From positions 1 to 64,000 of the forward strand of contig JACCIC010000365.1 of the NCBI GenBank assembly GCA_018907035.1: a DNA stretch of 64,000 nt, in the 5' to 3' direction. The stretch comes from Sycobia sp. Sy_11. Its lineage: Eukaryota > Arthropoda > Insecta > Hymenoptera > Epichrysomallidae. Numbering within the stretch: the stretch's first letter is position 1; the number at the start of each line of letters is the position of its first letter. Below, in pieces: positions 20,455 to 32,827 of the stretch. The notes under the pieces were generated by a model that was not told the DNA's origin, made no database searches, and saw only the letters and a list, made by a program, of their open reading frames with translations. A program made the translations under genes and the position numbers.

Positions 20455-23400
20455 TCATTCGCATCCTCCTCGCATACGCTCGTTGCACATACGTAAAAAT
20501 CTTTCATACGTCTCCCGTTTACTCAGAACCATACTCACATCCACACTCCCATCTACTCTCCCAATCACACCCATCTCATTTAGGTCATGGAAGCTAGCAT
20601 ACATATCACATTTACACAACACATGCATCCAGTCTTCCATTCCGTTCCCACACACACACTCACCATCATCCACCAAATTCCTTCTATACAGCCATACATT
20701 CAGAGTCCCATGGCCGGTTAGTATATAACCGACCGTGAGACTCGTTTGGAAACCTTTCATTCTCGAAACCAGTCGCACATCATTCATAAACTCGTACAAA
20801 ACCTTCCCATTCACAGAATTGTCCCACCTCACTTGCCATCTATCATACATTCTCTCATTCAACAGTTTCATCCACTCGCTCTCATTCATTCCGTCCACCT
20901 CTACCAGCGACACCAGGTCCATCTCATTCATGACCAACCCCCTTCTAATTTTGTACGCATTCGCTCTTCTCAGGCTCTCAAGGTCCCACGGGGGCCACCC
21001 AAGTAGCACCTGCATGGCCTCCGTGGAAACTGTTCTACACACTCGCGCACTCGTCAACATAAGGATCCTCTGGCTACTAGCCATAAGGGCCCTCATATTG
21101 GCAAATCTCATGCATCTATACCAGGCCGGTGCACCGTACATGGCACCGGCTAGCATTAATCCTTTCATGCATATGTTCAAAACCCTATAAGTGACCCCCC
21201 ATTCTTTCTTTAACACTCTTTTTACCGCATTCACAATTTTTTATCACTTTCGCCCTTACATTCTTCACATGCACACTAAAATTCATACGCTCATTCATCC
21301 ACACACCCAGGTATCTTACACTCTCAACGTACCGAATGTGCCGAACGTCGTTATCATTTACACACACACGCCCACGCCTATTCACGCTTATTTTCCCCCT
21401 GAACATCATACACACAGTTTTGTCCCCAGAAACATTCACACCCACACGCGTACCCCATCTATATACCACTTTCATACATTCACTCACCAGACACTCTATT
21501 CTAGCCCTGGAATGACCCGCAACAACTATAGCTAGGTCGTCAGCCTAGGCCACAAACCGACCATTCACTGCCGCAAGTTCATCCAGGAGCTCATTCATAC
21601 AGAGGTTCCACACGTAGGGGCCCGCAATGGAGCCCTGCAGGCAGCCCCTCTCCACATTCACCCATATCTCATCCATACTATTCCTCGTACACGCTTCCCT
21701 TTCATTAAAATAATCCATCCACACATCAAGCTCACATCCCATGCATCCAGTATTTCTCATACACTCCACAAGGTGCTCTTGGTGCTCCTCAAGGTGCTTC
21801 TCAAGGTGCTCGCCACAAGTACTCTCACGCTCCATTCAAGGTTGTCGAAGGCACCCTGAAAGTCAACAAAGACGCCCAGAACGTACTCGCCCTGGGCGGA
21901 GAGAACATCGCTCTTGAAACACGTCCACGCATCGTCACACGATCTTCCATTCGTAAAGCCAAACTGCCGTTCATTCCATTTTCCATTCATTCTCACATTC
22001 ATACGTGCAACGAGGAGTCTCTCCAGGATTTTCCCCAGGCCGTTAATAGGCTAATAGGCCTGTAGTACCCAGGGTTTCTCCTGTCCTTTTCGACACCCTT
22101 CAGGAGTGCCACAACTCTCGCGCGCTTCCACATCTTCGGGAACACACATTCATTCACACATCTCTCATACATACGCTTCACATACATGGGTATGGCTTCC
22201 CATACATTCTGCAGCATCGAGCTGGTGAAGACATCCACCCCTGGTGCTTTCCTCATTCTTAAAAGCCTCACAGCTGCACTCATTTCGTCCCATTCAAACT
22301 CCTCACACGATCCACTCGCACTCATCACATTCACTCCGGTGGACCACGGACCCCGGGGAAAGCGCGGATCCCTTCTCGGGAAGAACTTCCCGATAAGGCC
22401 CTCCGCGCTCTCCCGCCAGTTCGTGGTGTACCTTCCATCAAACCACAGTCCAGCAATCAAATTCTTATCCCCCTTAATAAAATTTTATACAAAGCCCCGC
22501 ATGCCTCATCCCTTTCTCTACTCACAAAACTTTCCCACTCCCCCTCCATCGCGCACTTCATCATATTCTTGTATTCACGAACACACATTCTCCATTCACT
22601 CCAAGATGCTCTCATACGCTCATTCACTCTCTTCGCACGTTGGTATCTTCGCCTCGCAGCTCGCACCTCTAGCTTCTTTCTTTCGAGCTCGTCGTTCCAC
22701 CATCTGAGGCTCTTCCGTTTCCTCTGGGGGGTCTTCCGATTCCCCGAGTTGGAACGGAGAAGCCACTCATCATTCACGCTTGTCACCCATTCACTCATCA
22801 CAGTCACCATATCATTCACACCGAGGGCCAGGAACGCTTCGTAACCATGCCGTTGGGCACGGTCACATAACGCACTCCTGTAGCCCTCCCAGTCCACATC
22901 TCTCGATAGGCCGACAATCCTGGTGATCACTAGGGCGAAGATCCTTCAACCACAACCCCACAAGGATGGGGTTGTGGTCGCTAATTTCACATTCATTCAT
23001 CACCATCCATTCCGCCCGGCACTCACCCCCACCAACAATGGTGAGAGTGACATGAATGTCACTCTCCCCCATGCTGGCACTGAAGGTGTAGTGCGGGCTT
23101 GGCTCATTCAGAACTCTCACGTTATTACATACAATCCACTCCTCAAGCACACATCCACGCATTCTCGGTTCCCTCCCCCCTGTCTCTCCGCTGCATATCT
23201 AGTTCCGAACCCTCAACCCCTTTGCTGAACCAGAGGTTGCTGGTCGCATTCGCATCGATCCCAATCATCAATTTACGCCCATTCATACTACTGAACAGGC
23301 CGTCCAAGCACCGCACGTACGGCTCGATCGAGCCTGCGGCGCAGTACAGGGAGGCCACATTCAGCTCTCCAAACACACCTTTCACCCACACACACACACC

Positions 23401-23650
23401 GTCGTCACTCACCCGGCACCAGGCACTCGATGTCTTCACCGCATACAATGACAGCGGCGCGCCCGCTCACGCTCAGAAATGACTTGAATCCCATGGGGAT
23501 CCCAGTCACCCTGCCGTGAGAGACGTACGGCTCCTGTAGCAGACACACATCGATCCTTTCATTCATCAACCATTCACTCATATCACACATAACGCCATAC
23601 CCTCGCTGACCATTCATCTGCCATACACGCAGTTCCCTAATGGCAGCCAT
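20455..23650 (-). pseudogene. Family A ORF2 (endonuclease-RT), heavily decayed, copy A1
   Basis: The start ATG at 23650 overlaps the ORF1 end by 14 nt. About nine open pieces in shifting frames cover the whole protein: endonuclease start (VCLLQEPYVSHG), DANATSNLW, ISDHNPILVGLW, then RT with RKAPGVDVFTSSML, YRPISLLTAWGK, VFVDFQGAFDNLEW and the C-terminal CVCGNGMEDWMHVLCKC. In the catalytic box the Tyr codon of YADD is TAG (about 21546-21548), so the active site itself is interrupted. A short tandem AAGGTGCT... expansion near 21768-21815 adds a local duplication. It is not functional. Confidence 0.85.
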
Positions 23651-25189
23651 TTTCGTTCATTCGCGCATGCATTCTCTCAAGCCGCAAGATGTACTCCGGG
23701 CATGCCATCGACGTCACCGCGTGGTCGTATGGCTGCTCTCTCACCCTGCAGTTCACACACGTGTACTCATTCTTACAACTTGCACCCATGTGTCCACTCA
23801 ATCCACACTTAATACACACTCGCTCTTTCTTACACTCTTTCACACCATGTCCATATTCATAACACTCAAAGCACCTCAACACTGCATCATATACACCGAC
23901 ACGACACGCACTCCATTCCACATATACGCGCCCCTCGTCCAGCAGGCGACGTCTGATCGGAGGCGTGACCTCAAGGATCACACTCCCCTGCTCAGCGTCC
24001 CTGCTCCCCCTTCACCACGCCACCTTCGCCCCTCCTTAAACTCAACAATACTATACGCATTCTTTAGATTCTTGGAGTACAACTCGTCCAAGAATCTCTC
24101 TGCCGTCAGCACACTCGGCACATTGTATACAATCACTCTAGGCTTAGGAGCAGGCGGAATCTCCACCTTAAGCCCCGCACTCCTAAGCCCCTCATTCAAT
24201 CTCAAGCTCTCTCTCTCTCTCTCTCTTACACTCAAGGTGTCCAGAATCACACCGCCACTAGTCGCCACTCGAACATTCTTAACTCTCACATTCTCACAGA
24301 CATTCATACTACACAGACGCTTCTTAACTTCCTCACTCTTCTCATTCTCACGCCCTTTGACAACCACGGCAAAGCTTGGACCTGGAGCCGCCCGAGGTGG
24401 TGCCAAGGGTGCACTCCTCACACCCCCTAGCACCGGCTGTGAAGCCCGCGCCAAGGGAGATGGCCGAGTTGCCGCCACTCCGGCATACGAGTGCACCCTC
24501 TGCTCATTCGCAGTCACACTCACATTCGTACTTCTCCTCTCACTCAATCTTCCCCTCATCTCAGCATTCATACACAACAGATTACTCACTATCCTCTCAT
24601 ATTCACTCACACAGTTCAACACATGCTCAATCACTCCTTTGTTTACATTCACCTCACTACACATTCGACCCCTCAATCGCATACCTATTTCATTCATACG
24701 ATTCAGAATCACTCTATCATTCATATCATTCCCGTCAGTCACTCCTGTATTCGCTTTTTCATTCACACAGTTAACATTCTCGCGTTCACTCTCTCTCTCA
24801 CTCTCATTTTCACTCTCACAGTCACGCACACTCACAGTAACATTCCCACATACACTGTTGCTCGCACTCACATTCACTCTTTTCGCACTAACAACACATG
24901 CATTCAGGATTTCATCCTCGTTCGCTCCCTCCCGTTCACTCTCCAACCTCACTTTAGGTTCTTTCGGGTACGTACCCCCGGCCTCTTCAACACTGGTGGA
25001 CTCCTTCTCTTCATGGCGCCTTTTGCGCTTCTGCGCCTCTACGTCCCCCCTCACCAAAGTCCTTGCCGTTGTTGTAATCATTTTGGAAGTCGAGGCGCCA
25101 CTGCGCGTTTCCCGCGGTGGCAGTGACTCCGACGACGAGGAGCTGCTTGACGCCATCCTCTGCGCCCTCTTCTTGTGGGACTTGTCCAT
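23637..25189 (-). pseudogene. Family A ORF1 (Gag-like), one frameshift, copy A1
   Basis: The reading from MDKSHKKRAQRM is open for about 400 codons: Ser-rich start, basic patch QKRKRRHEEK, an Asn/Val/Glu-rich middle, a Pro/Ala-rich segment, then the RRM-like PRVIVYNVPSVLTAERF. A frameshift near 23980 separates the C-terminal zinc knuckles CFECYEYGHGVKEC and CIKCGLSGHMGASC and a third Cys/His cluster. A (CT)n tract inside the gene encodes an Arg-Glu run (RERERE). An upstream in-frame ATG at 25207 exists; MDK is preferred because copy A2 starts at the equivalent MGK. Confidence 0.85.
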
Positions 25190-25761
25190 ACTCGGGCAGA
25201 CTCCCACCCGCCTCGCGTGCCGCCTCTCTGCTCACCAGTGGTGAGCGGGGAGGAAAAAAAAAAAAAAAAAAAAGGGCACTATTCACTAATCTTAACTTAA
25301 TTTAACTTAAAAATATTTAATTATTAACTGGTATACCCGTGCTCGGTGCTAGAAGTGGGTAGAATAAGAAAAAAAAAGAATTTAGAAAAAACCGGGGGTG
25401 GGGATAAGACAAAAAACCGAAAAACTAATAACACGCAAAAAATAAAATTGTGGGGGTTCTAGGGGGTAAAGTTTATGAAAAAGTATGTAAAAAGAAATAA
25501 AAAGAACTTTGGATCACCAAAAAATAATGAAAATTGAGCCCTCACTAATGAAATGAAAAAATGAGGTGGTGGGAGGAAAAAATGAGAAAATTAGAAAAAC
25601 CACCGGTTTGAGAAAAAAAACTCTATTATCGGCGGGAGGTGATGAGTGCGGGGGGTGTAGAGGGGGTGTATGAGTGCGTGTGGATGGTGTGTGGATGGTG
25701 TGTGTGTGTGGGGTACGCTCACCAGGCCGAGAAATCCCGAACCCGGTGATTGTAGTGTAAT

Positions 25762-25807
25762 CCGTATATCTATATATATATATATATATATAGATATAGA
25801 TATACGG
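25762..25807. repeat. Palindromic TA microsatellite in the A1 5'UTR
   Basis: CCGTATATCT and AGATATACGG flank a TA run, so the whole tract can fold on itself. The same palindrome occurs in A2 at 44192-44228. Confidence 0.8.
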
Positions 25808-26936
25808 GCTGTATGTAATAATGCCTTCCGCGGTGGATTTTAACCCTTCCGCGGGTGGCAGGGGGAGGGGGTTGGGGGGTCGGAACAGGTGGAGTACACT
25901 CACCGGACCGAGTACTTTCGGAATCCGGCGGGTGGTGATGTACGTAGGGGGGGAGGGGTGTGTGTAGGGTGGGGGGAGTGGGGGTAGGAGAATGAAAAAA
26001 GAATGAAAAGAAAAATTTTTAAATGCATTAGAGGTGGAGAAAAAAGCAAAAAAACAAAAAAATAAAAAAAGAATTAATATAATAAGGGCTGAGAAAAATT
26101 AAAAAAATAAGAAAAAACTCACTGTTGCGGGGGAGTAGCACCCAGCAAGGGAACCACACACAAAAAAAACACAACACTTTCACCATACACTTCACTACAT
26201 TAAACACTGACTAAGCACTTAAACACGGAGAAATCAAGAAACACGTCCGTCCTCGATGGCTGCTCGATTAAGACTGGTAGAAAGGAACAATGAATGTTGG
26301 TTGTACTACAGATGGTCGTAGTACTGCGGTACCTCGGTCTTTCGACCATATCCGCAGACATACCCGCTTCCAGCGCAACCACAAAACCAAGGAGGCCGAC
26401 TCGGAAAAACCCCACTCGAGAAAGATTTTAAATCTCAGAGCGAGTTGACTCTCCCTATAGGGAGGTGACTCATTTAGCCGTACACCGCATGTCCACCCAA
26501 AGTTTGAGTGGAGATGTAATGCACGTTGCCCAGCGGGGACCACGTGGAGGTAGAGTTACCGGCCAGATCTTATGCTCGAGCCCATTTTATATTGCACATT
26601 CCTTGTTTCACTCTATCTCTTAAGTTTCATCGTTATTATTTTGTTTTACTAAGTCTTTAGTTTCAAATCTTAAGTTAGAGCATGTCATTAGTTTGTCAAA
26701 ATGTATATAGGACAACACAAACACAGGTATATGGGACAGCACAAAATAACTTATATGTTTCTATCAAACATCGTTCAAACATTTAAACAACTAGACATTA
26801 ATACTTAAAAGAAACAAACGTAATTTATTATATCACGGACTTAAATCTGTCTTGATGTACCGAGGTACCAGTCAGTCGCGAGGATTTTCTTACAGTCGTC
26901 GGTCTAGAAACGACTCTGTTTCATATTTACTGTCTA

Positions 26937-29900
26937 TTAGACGACTCTTGTCCGATGCATTTTGGTTCTGAATATATTTTTACACGTGAAGTCAAAAACA
27001 TTGAATGTTTCCGGGTGATTTATTAGAGTGTTCTCACACACTGGCCAAGATCCTGTCTTCGTTATTATAAATTCTTTTATTTCTGTTCTTTCTGTGTCGT
27101 ATAGTGGACACACAAAAAGAACATGGCCCAGAGTCTCAATCTCCCCGCAAGAACATTTATCTGAGTCAGACAAATTTCTTTTGTGGAGTGAGTAATTAAA
27201 ATCACCATGTCCACTTAAAAATTGCACGATGTAATAATTTAGTCTTATCCAAGAGTACGTCATCCTCTGTCGTACATCAGGAAAGTATTTCTTAGTGACT
27301 TCACGGACGTCCAAGGCTATCCATTTCTCTTGCCACTTTTCATATAAGACGTCTCTTATACTGGCCTCTGCGATATCTTTGTCGCAGTTCTCATCATATG
27401 TTTTGTCTTTAATTGAGAAGGGCTCGCCTTTATTTAATCGGCGTTTTAGCAGTTTTTCTATCACCACAAGTTCTAATGGTAATTTACCGCAAATTACTTG
27501 TAGCGCTTTTGTGGAGCATGTATTGTAAGCCCTGCTAGTTCTTAGCAGGGGAAATCTTTGCGCTTTTTCTAACTCGTGGTGATGTTTCTGCGTGTCGATC
27601 AAGTCTCCCCAGGCAAATACTCCATACATTATTGTAGGTATGAATACACCATCATATAGAGTGTCGAGTGTCAAGTGATTCAGACCCCAGGTACTCTGTG
27701 CAATCATTCGTATGCGGTTATAAAATGCTCGTATCTTTTTGTTTATTGTACGAAAGTGCACATTAATACTGAATCCTTGACTAATGGTTATTCCGAGATA
27801 TGTTACCTTTTCGGAGTATTTAATGCCTTTGTTTAGTATTTTTATGCAGGGAGGTCTAATCCCTCCTTTGCCAGTATGTCTTATAAGTCAGAGATGGACC
27901 CTTTCGAAATCAGCTTCTTCATTGTTATATCTTTATATGTAACAGCTTTCTTACCGCAGTTAAGTCGACTGCCTTTATCTTGAAGTAAGATAAGCTCTGT
28001 TTTAGATTTCGAAAGTTCAAGATTTTGTTCTTGACACCATTTGACAACGATGTCAGTGAACTTCTGCGCCTCAGATTCAACTTCTCTTCTGGAGTCTCCT
28101 CCGACTACCAGAATTAAGTCGTCAGCGTATGCCCCTACTCTCCCTTCGTTATGCGTAAGACGCATTAATAGCGAGTCCATACATATATTCCGGAAGTCCG
28201 GTCCTAATATTGAACCTTGTGGACATCCTTTATTAAGGTTCTTACGAACTACTTGAAAATTGTCGGTTACAGATACTTTTCTATTTGAAAGGTATGACTC
28301 TATCAGTTTGTAGATATTTGTGGGGCAGTCTCTCTTTCGGAGCTCCTCTAGGATTTTCGACCACTGGAGATTATCAAATGCTGCAGTGATATCAAATAGA
28401 ATGCCATAAACTAGTTTCTTTGGATAATTCTTTATCAGCATTTTGAGCTCTGATATGGCATCCTCAGTACCCCTACCTTTTTAGAAGCCAAACTGTCTAT
28501 CAGAGGCGTACTCTCTATGTGTAATGCAGTTCGTCAGTCTATAACCAATCAGTCTTTCAAGAACCTTGCTGAGAATAGGAAGAAGACATATAGGTCTGTA
28601 TGACTTCACCAGGGAAGGATCCTTTCCACTGGATTTAAGGAGTGTCCTCACCTCACCTACTTTCCAGGAGTCCGGAAACGAGCCATACTGTAATGTCGCA
28701 TTAAATAATTTTAACAAAACCAATAAATATTTCGACTTTATCACACTTTTTACCATTTCAACTTCCACATAGTCTAGACCTGGGGCTTTGCCATTTTTCA
28801 TTTTCTTTATGGCTGTTATTATTTCTATCGTAGACCATGCAGAGACATCATTGGAAGTGGATGTATACAGTATATTCGATGTCGTTTGGGGTGAATTTTC
28901 ATTACCAAACAGACCATCGAGCAGTGCTCGAGCCGTGGACTCCCAGTCTGTGGTAGAATTGCCAGCACTGTCATTTAGAGAGTTTATAATTTGTTTCGGG
29001 AGAATCTTCTCCTTTGAAATCTTATATACAAACCCATAAGCATTCCTCCTGCTATTTAACTCAACAAAGTTTCTCCAGCTTTCCGATCGGATTTTATTTA
29101 TATTTTTTGTGTACTTCTTTCTTTCAAGTAAATACTTTCGTCTTTTAATATCTCTGCGGAGTAGATCAGGCTTCGCTTGATATGTCTTTCTAAGTTTGTA
29201 CACATTTTTTTATAGCCAGAGAGTTCGTTAGTCCACCAAGGGACCGACTTCTGGAACATCTTCTTTTTGGGTATAGTTTTATTTGCAGCTCTTGTAATCT
29301 CGTCAACTATGTCTTTTGCATAATCGTTGACATCAGCACAGTTTCGTATCGTCTTTCGTATAAAGGCATAAATGATTGGTCTAATAACTGAATGAATTTT
29401 TCCCAGTTTGCGTATTTGATGTTATACCTAGGCCGTTTGAGTCTAGGTAGCTGGGCAGAGCTTCCCAATTCAATTTCTATAACTTCATGGTCGCTACTTA
29501 TCCAGTTATCAGTGACCGACCAATTTGAGACACTCGCAAGACCCTGTATATCACATATTCTAATATCGATGTCCCTTTCACCTTTCTTATAGGTACATCT
29601 CTCGTGTAATTTATTTATGCATATTAGATCGTGTGAAAATACAAAGTCCTCAACTTGTAGTCCTCTTTCATCGCTAATCGTCACTCTGGAGCTCCATGAA
29701 GGAGAGGTAGCATTTACATCTGACGCTATTATAATATGCTTTCCTCTCGTGACGTCTCGGACTTTTCCAAGTTGGTTCAGATATATATCAATGTCATGCG
29801 AATACTGACAATAGAGAGACACAACATAAAAATCACCACTGGGACCTGAAATATGCACACAGATACAGTGGGACGTGCTTACTGCCTTAAGAAGTGTGCC

Positions 29901-30131
29901 CGTGTAGTCATTGTTCAGTATTACAACGCATGCCCACGGCATTTCTTTTTTGGAGGATCCAACAAATATCTGATTGGAGTATCTCTCCATACCAACAATA
30001 GCATTTGTATGTTGATAAGGTTCCTGTGCTAAGATTATGGCTGCTTTAACTTCATGTGCTCTAGTCATTAATTCATCAGTAGCTAATCTACTTCGTCCAA
30101 TATTTGATTGTAGTATAATGGTTTTATCCAT
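26937..30131 (-). pseudogene. Family B ORF2, copy B1, broken
   Basis: Homologous over its whole length to the intact ORF2 of B6. Lesions: a one-base loss near 29350 after the endonuclease (shared with B2), a frame break near 29205-29215 in a T run, a Lys codon changed to TAA at 28481-28483 (shared with B2), and a small indel near 27890. The motif LFDITAAFDN has Ala where B6 has Gly; GCPQGSILGP and AYADDLILVV are kept. The endonuclease keeps QEPYQ, SDVNATSPSW and SSDHEVI. Confidence 0.9.
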
Positions 30132-31397
30132 AGTCCGTATTGTTTATTAATCGTTCGAGAGCTGCTTTGTATAATGGACAGCTATTATCCATTGTATACT
30201 TACATGGCTTCTTGGCCTTTAAGCATGGGATGCAGCTGCGTTCTTTGCTTTTGCAATTAGCAATGGCGTGATCCTCAGAGCCACATTTACCACAAAATTC
30301 TTTTTCATGTTTGCAGTATTTGGACACGTGACCGTACATTTGGCACTTATAGCACCGACTCACCGCTTGAAAATCTGCAACTTTGCAGCTTTGCCAACCT
30401 ATGAAAAGACGCTGGCCTACAAGAATATTTCTTATGGCAGCTGGGGCAATACAGACAACGTGCACGTTGCTCTTATCCCGTTTGCCTGTTTTAAATAAAA
30501 CTTTAAATTCTTTTTCAGCGGAGTCGTCGATGCTAAGAAACGACGACTTATTTTGCTCTTTTATTATCTTAATTAGTTCCTCATCTTTGATGTTTGTAGG
30601 AACATCATATATAATTATTCTTGGCAACCTCTTTCTAAGCGTAGAAGATTCGAGGTTGTTTTCTTTAAGCTTCGGATGACTTCGCAGTTTTACTAGGTCA
30701 GACTCACTTTCCGTCTCAATTACGACGAACCCAGATTTAGTTTTCCTTAAATTTTTAATCTTCAGATTTTCTTTAGTTGGGTTTATGGCCGACTTGATCT
30801 TCTTTTCAATGACGTCTGCGTCATCTTTTTCATTTTTCGATTTTATAGCTATTGATTACCTTTTGATTGGTACTCGATCCTTGTTTATTACTGCAGTCTT
30901 AATCGGCGGTATGGTCTGCCTAGCAACCTCGCTATACAGTGCTGGGCTTTCCTTATTGCTTTCAGTAGCACTTAATCTGCCTTTCATTATACCATTTCTA
31001 AGGCTAATTTGCTTATTACACTTTGCGCTTTTATAAGCATGTCTTTTACGACATCTTCAACGCTCTTAGTGAATTTGTTTGATTGCCTTAATTTTTAAAG
31101 ATTTTCTAGTAAATCGTCAGCGAGAGCATTAAATTCCTCTATTGCTTTATGTTCGTAAGTTAGGTCTATCTCCAGAGGAGTGACCCTTTTACGCTTTCTT
31201 GCGGTTACATGAGGCTTATTATCAGTGTCCATATCCTGCTGCATTCTTTTGAGAACAATAGCTGCTTCCTTAGCGCTATAGTGGTTCCCCCCAGAATCCT
31301 CGGAACCAGAGCCGACCACCGGGGCTTGCACCCGATCGGAATCGACTGGAGAATTACAATCTCCCTGGGGTAATGATTGTTTTTCAGTAGCGCTCAT
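30124..31397 (-). pseudogene. Family B ORF1, copy B1, broken
   Basis: The N-terminal 100 codons (31095-31397, MSATEKQSLPQG...) end at a stop where B6 has Gln (LEN-L followed by TAA near 31097). Further stops lie in the middle. The C-terminal part (30124-30627) is open and has the RRM-like PRIIIYDVP and the zinc knuckles CYKCQMYGHVSKYC and CGKCGSEDHAIANC. The end overlaps ORF2 by 8 nt. Confidence 0.9.
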
Positions 31398-31525
31398 TGT
31401 TATTAATTTATTTGTTTTGGTCTGGGATTTGAGAAATTGACAGAGTAATGCACAATCCGCTGCCGAACCTTAGGTTATCACTTCTCAAGTTTGAAGATAC
31501 ACAGAGAATGTTGGAGAAGAAACCC

Positions 31526-31892
31526 GTACGCATTGCTTTTATTTTCATCATAATTTGTCGCACGCATTGCTTTAAGTTTCAAAAGCCACGCATTGCTTTC
31601 CGGCGTCGTGCGGAAAGCGTACGCATTGCTTCTCATCGTTATTATATGAAAGCGTGCGCATTGCTTAAAATAAGCACTATGAAGAGAAATTTTATGCGCA
31701 CTGCTTTTTAAGCACTTAAACGCACATTGCTTTTTAAGCGCTATTTGCTTTTAATTACATGATAGCGTGCGCATTGCTTAAAATAAGGAACAAGAAAGTT
31801 CGTGCGCATTGCTTAAAACAAGCACCAGGAAAACTTATACGCATTGCTTTTCATTTAAGCACGCGACAAAACAAGCGCACGCATTTCTTTTA
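31526..31892 (-). repeat. Iterated AAGCAATGCG motif array in the B1 5'UTR
   Basis: About eleven copies of the word CGCATTGCTT (AAGCAATGCG on the coding strand), often extended to GTGCGCATTGCTTTT, at irregular spacings of about 20-50 bp. The sequence between copies is AT-rich and variable. The array lies between the element's 5' terminal block and ORF1, where R1-type internal promoters are expected. Confidence 0.85.
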
Positions 31893-32827
31893 TTCTGTGC
31901 ACGGATAGCCTCCCCCACCAGACTCATATGTTAGTAAAAAATAAAACAGCTAATATGTTGGTGCAGAGCACCAGCACATCAGCATAATACCAGCATACAG
32001 ACTGTACACTATCCATTTCAATATTCATTCCCAGACCGGTTAGCCAGTCACCCGTTAGCCGTCTGAGCATCGCCACGTGCGAGATACACGACGTTTCCAG
32101 ACCTTACGACTTGGACGTGGGTGTGGCACTTGGCTCCCTCGAGCTCCACGAGCACCGTGGATTGGCTTATGAGGGTACACCTTAAAGGCCCCGTAGAAAG
32201 GGACAGTGAATGTAGGTTGGTACTACAGATGGTCGTAGTACTGCGGTACCTCGGTCTTTCGACCATATCCGCAGGTATACCCTCCTTCAGCGCAAACACA
32301 GAGCCAAGGAGACTGACTCGGAAAAACCCCGCTCGAGATAGATTTTAGATCTCAGAGCGAGTTGGCTCTCCCTATAGGGAGGTGACTCATTTAGCCGTAC
32401 ATCCCATGTCCACTCAAAACTTTGAGTGAAGATGCGATGCACGTTGCCCAGCGGGGACCTCGTGGAGGTAGGGTCACCGGCCAGATCTTATGCTCGAGCC
32501 CATTTTAATTTTAATTGTCAATTACGTCGTCATATCACTCAATTCTTAAGTTTCATCGTTGTTACTTTTTTATACTAAAACTTCAGTTCCGAATCTTAAG
32601 AGAGAGCTCGTCTTTAGTTAATTTGTCAAAGTGTAAATGGGACAACACAAAAGGTATATAGGACGACACAAATAATTTATCGTTTATGACAAAACATCGT
32701 TATAATATATATAGACATATAGACAGAAACATTTAAGAAGACACTCAGTTTTAAATATACACGGACATTTTATTTGATGTATCGAGGTACCAGTCAGTCG
32801 CGAGGATTTATGATTACAGTCGTCGGT

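Larger units (their letters stand above)
19771..26276 (-). mobile_element. R1: R1-type retrotransposon, family A, copy A1
   Basis: A 6.5-kb element with 5'UTR, ORF1, ORF2 and 3'UTR. The 5' end abuts the target-like GTAGAAAGGAACA of B1 at 26277. The 3' end carries a shortened form (GTAGGGACA). The coding strand is strikingly rich in GAATG/GTGAATG words. Both ORFs are broken in many places, more than in copy A2. The 5'UTR (25190-26276) has a poly(A) run, G-rich tracts and a palindromic TA microsatellite; the 3'UTR is about 19771-20454. Confidence 0.85.
26277..32192 (-). mobile_element. R1: R1-type retrotransposon, family B, copy B1 (mosaic)
   Basis: A 5.9-kb copy, flanked at its 3' end by GTAGAAAGGAACA next to A1 and at its 5' end by GTAGAAAGGGACA next to B2. 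The 3' third (26277 to about 27985) belongs to the diverged B subtype also seen in B5 (both ORF2s end FRTKMHRTRVV). From about 27990 to 30130 it is nearly identical to B2, including two shared disabling mutations. Upstream of that it diverges again. This is the pattern of gene conversion or unequal exchange inside the array. Confidence 0.85.

Noticed and set aside
23640..25244. 534-codon open frame on the plus strand
   Set aside because: It is antisense to the family A ORF1, whose biased composition leaves the opposite strand open. It resembles no protein and has the same low-complexity words.
25514..25903. Pro/His/Thr-rich ORFs in family A 5'UTRs
   Set aside because: Translations of microsatellite and G-rich tracts; not conserved between A1 and A2 as proteins.
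31526..31892. CRISPR-like array
   Set aside because: The repeated unit is only about 10-13 bp, spacing is irregular, and the context is a eukaryotic retrotransposon 5'UTR.
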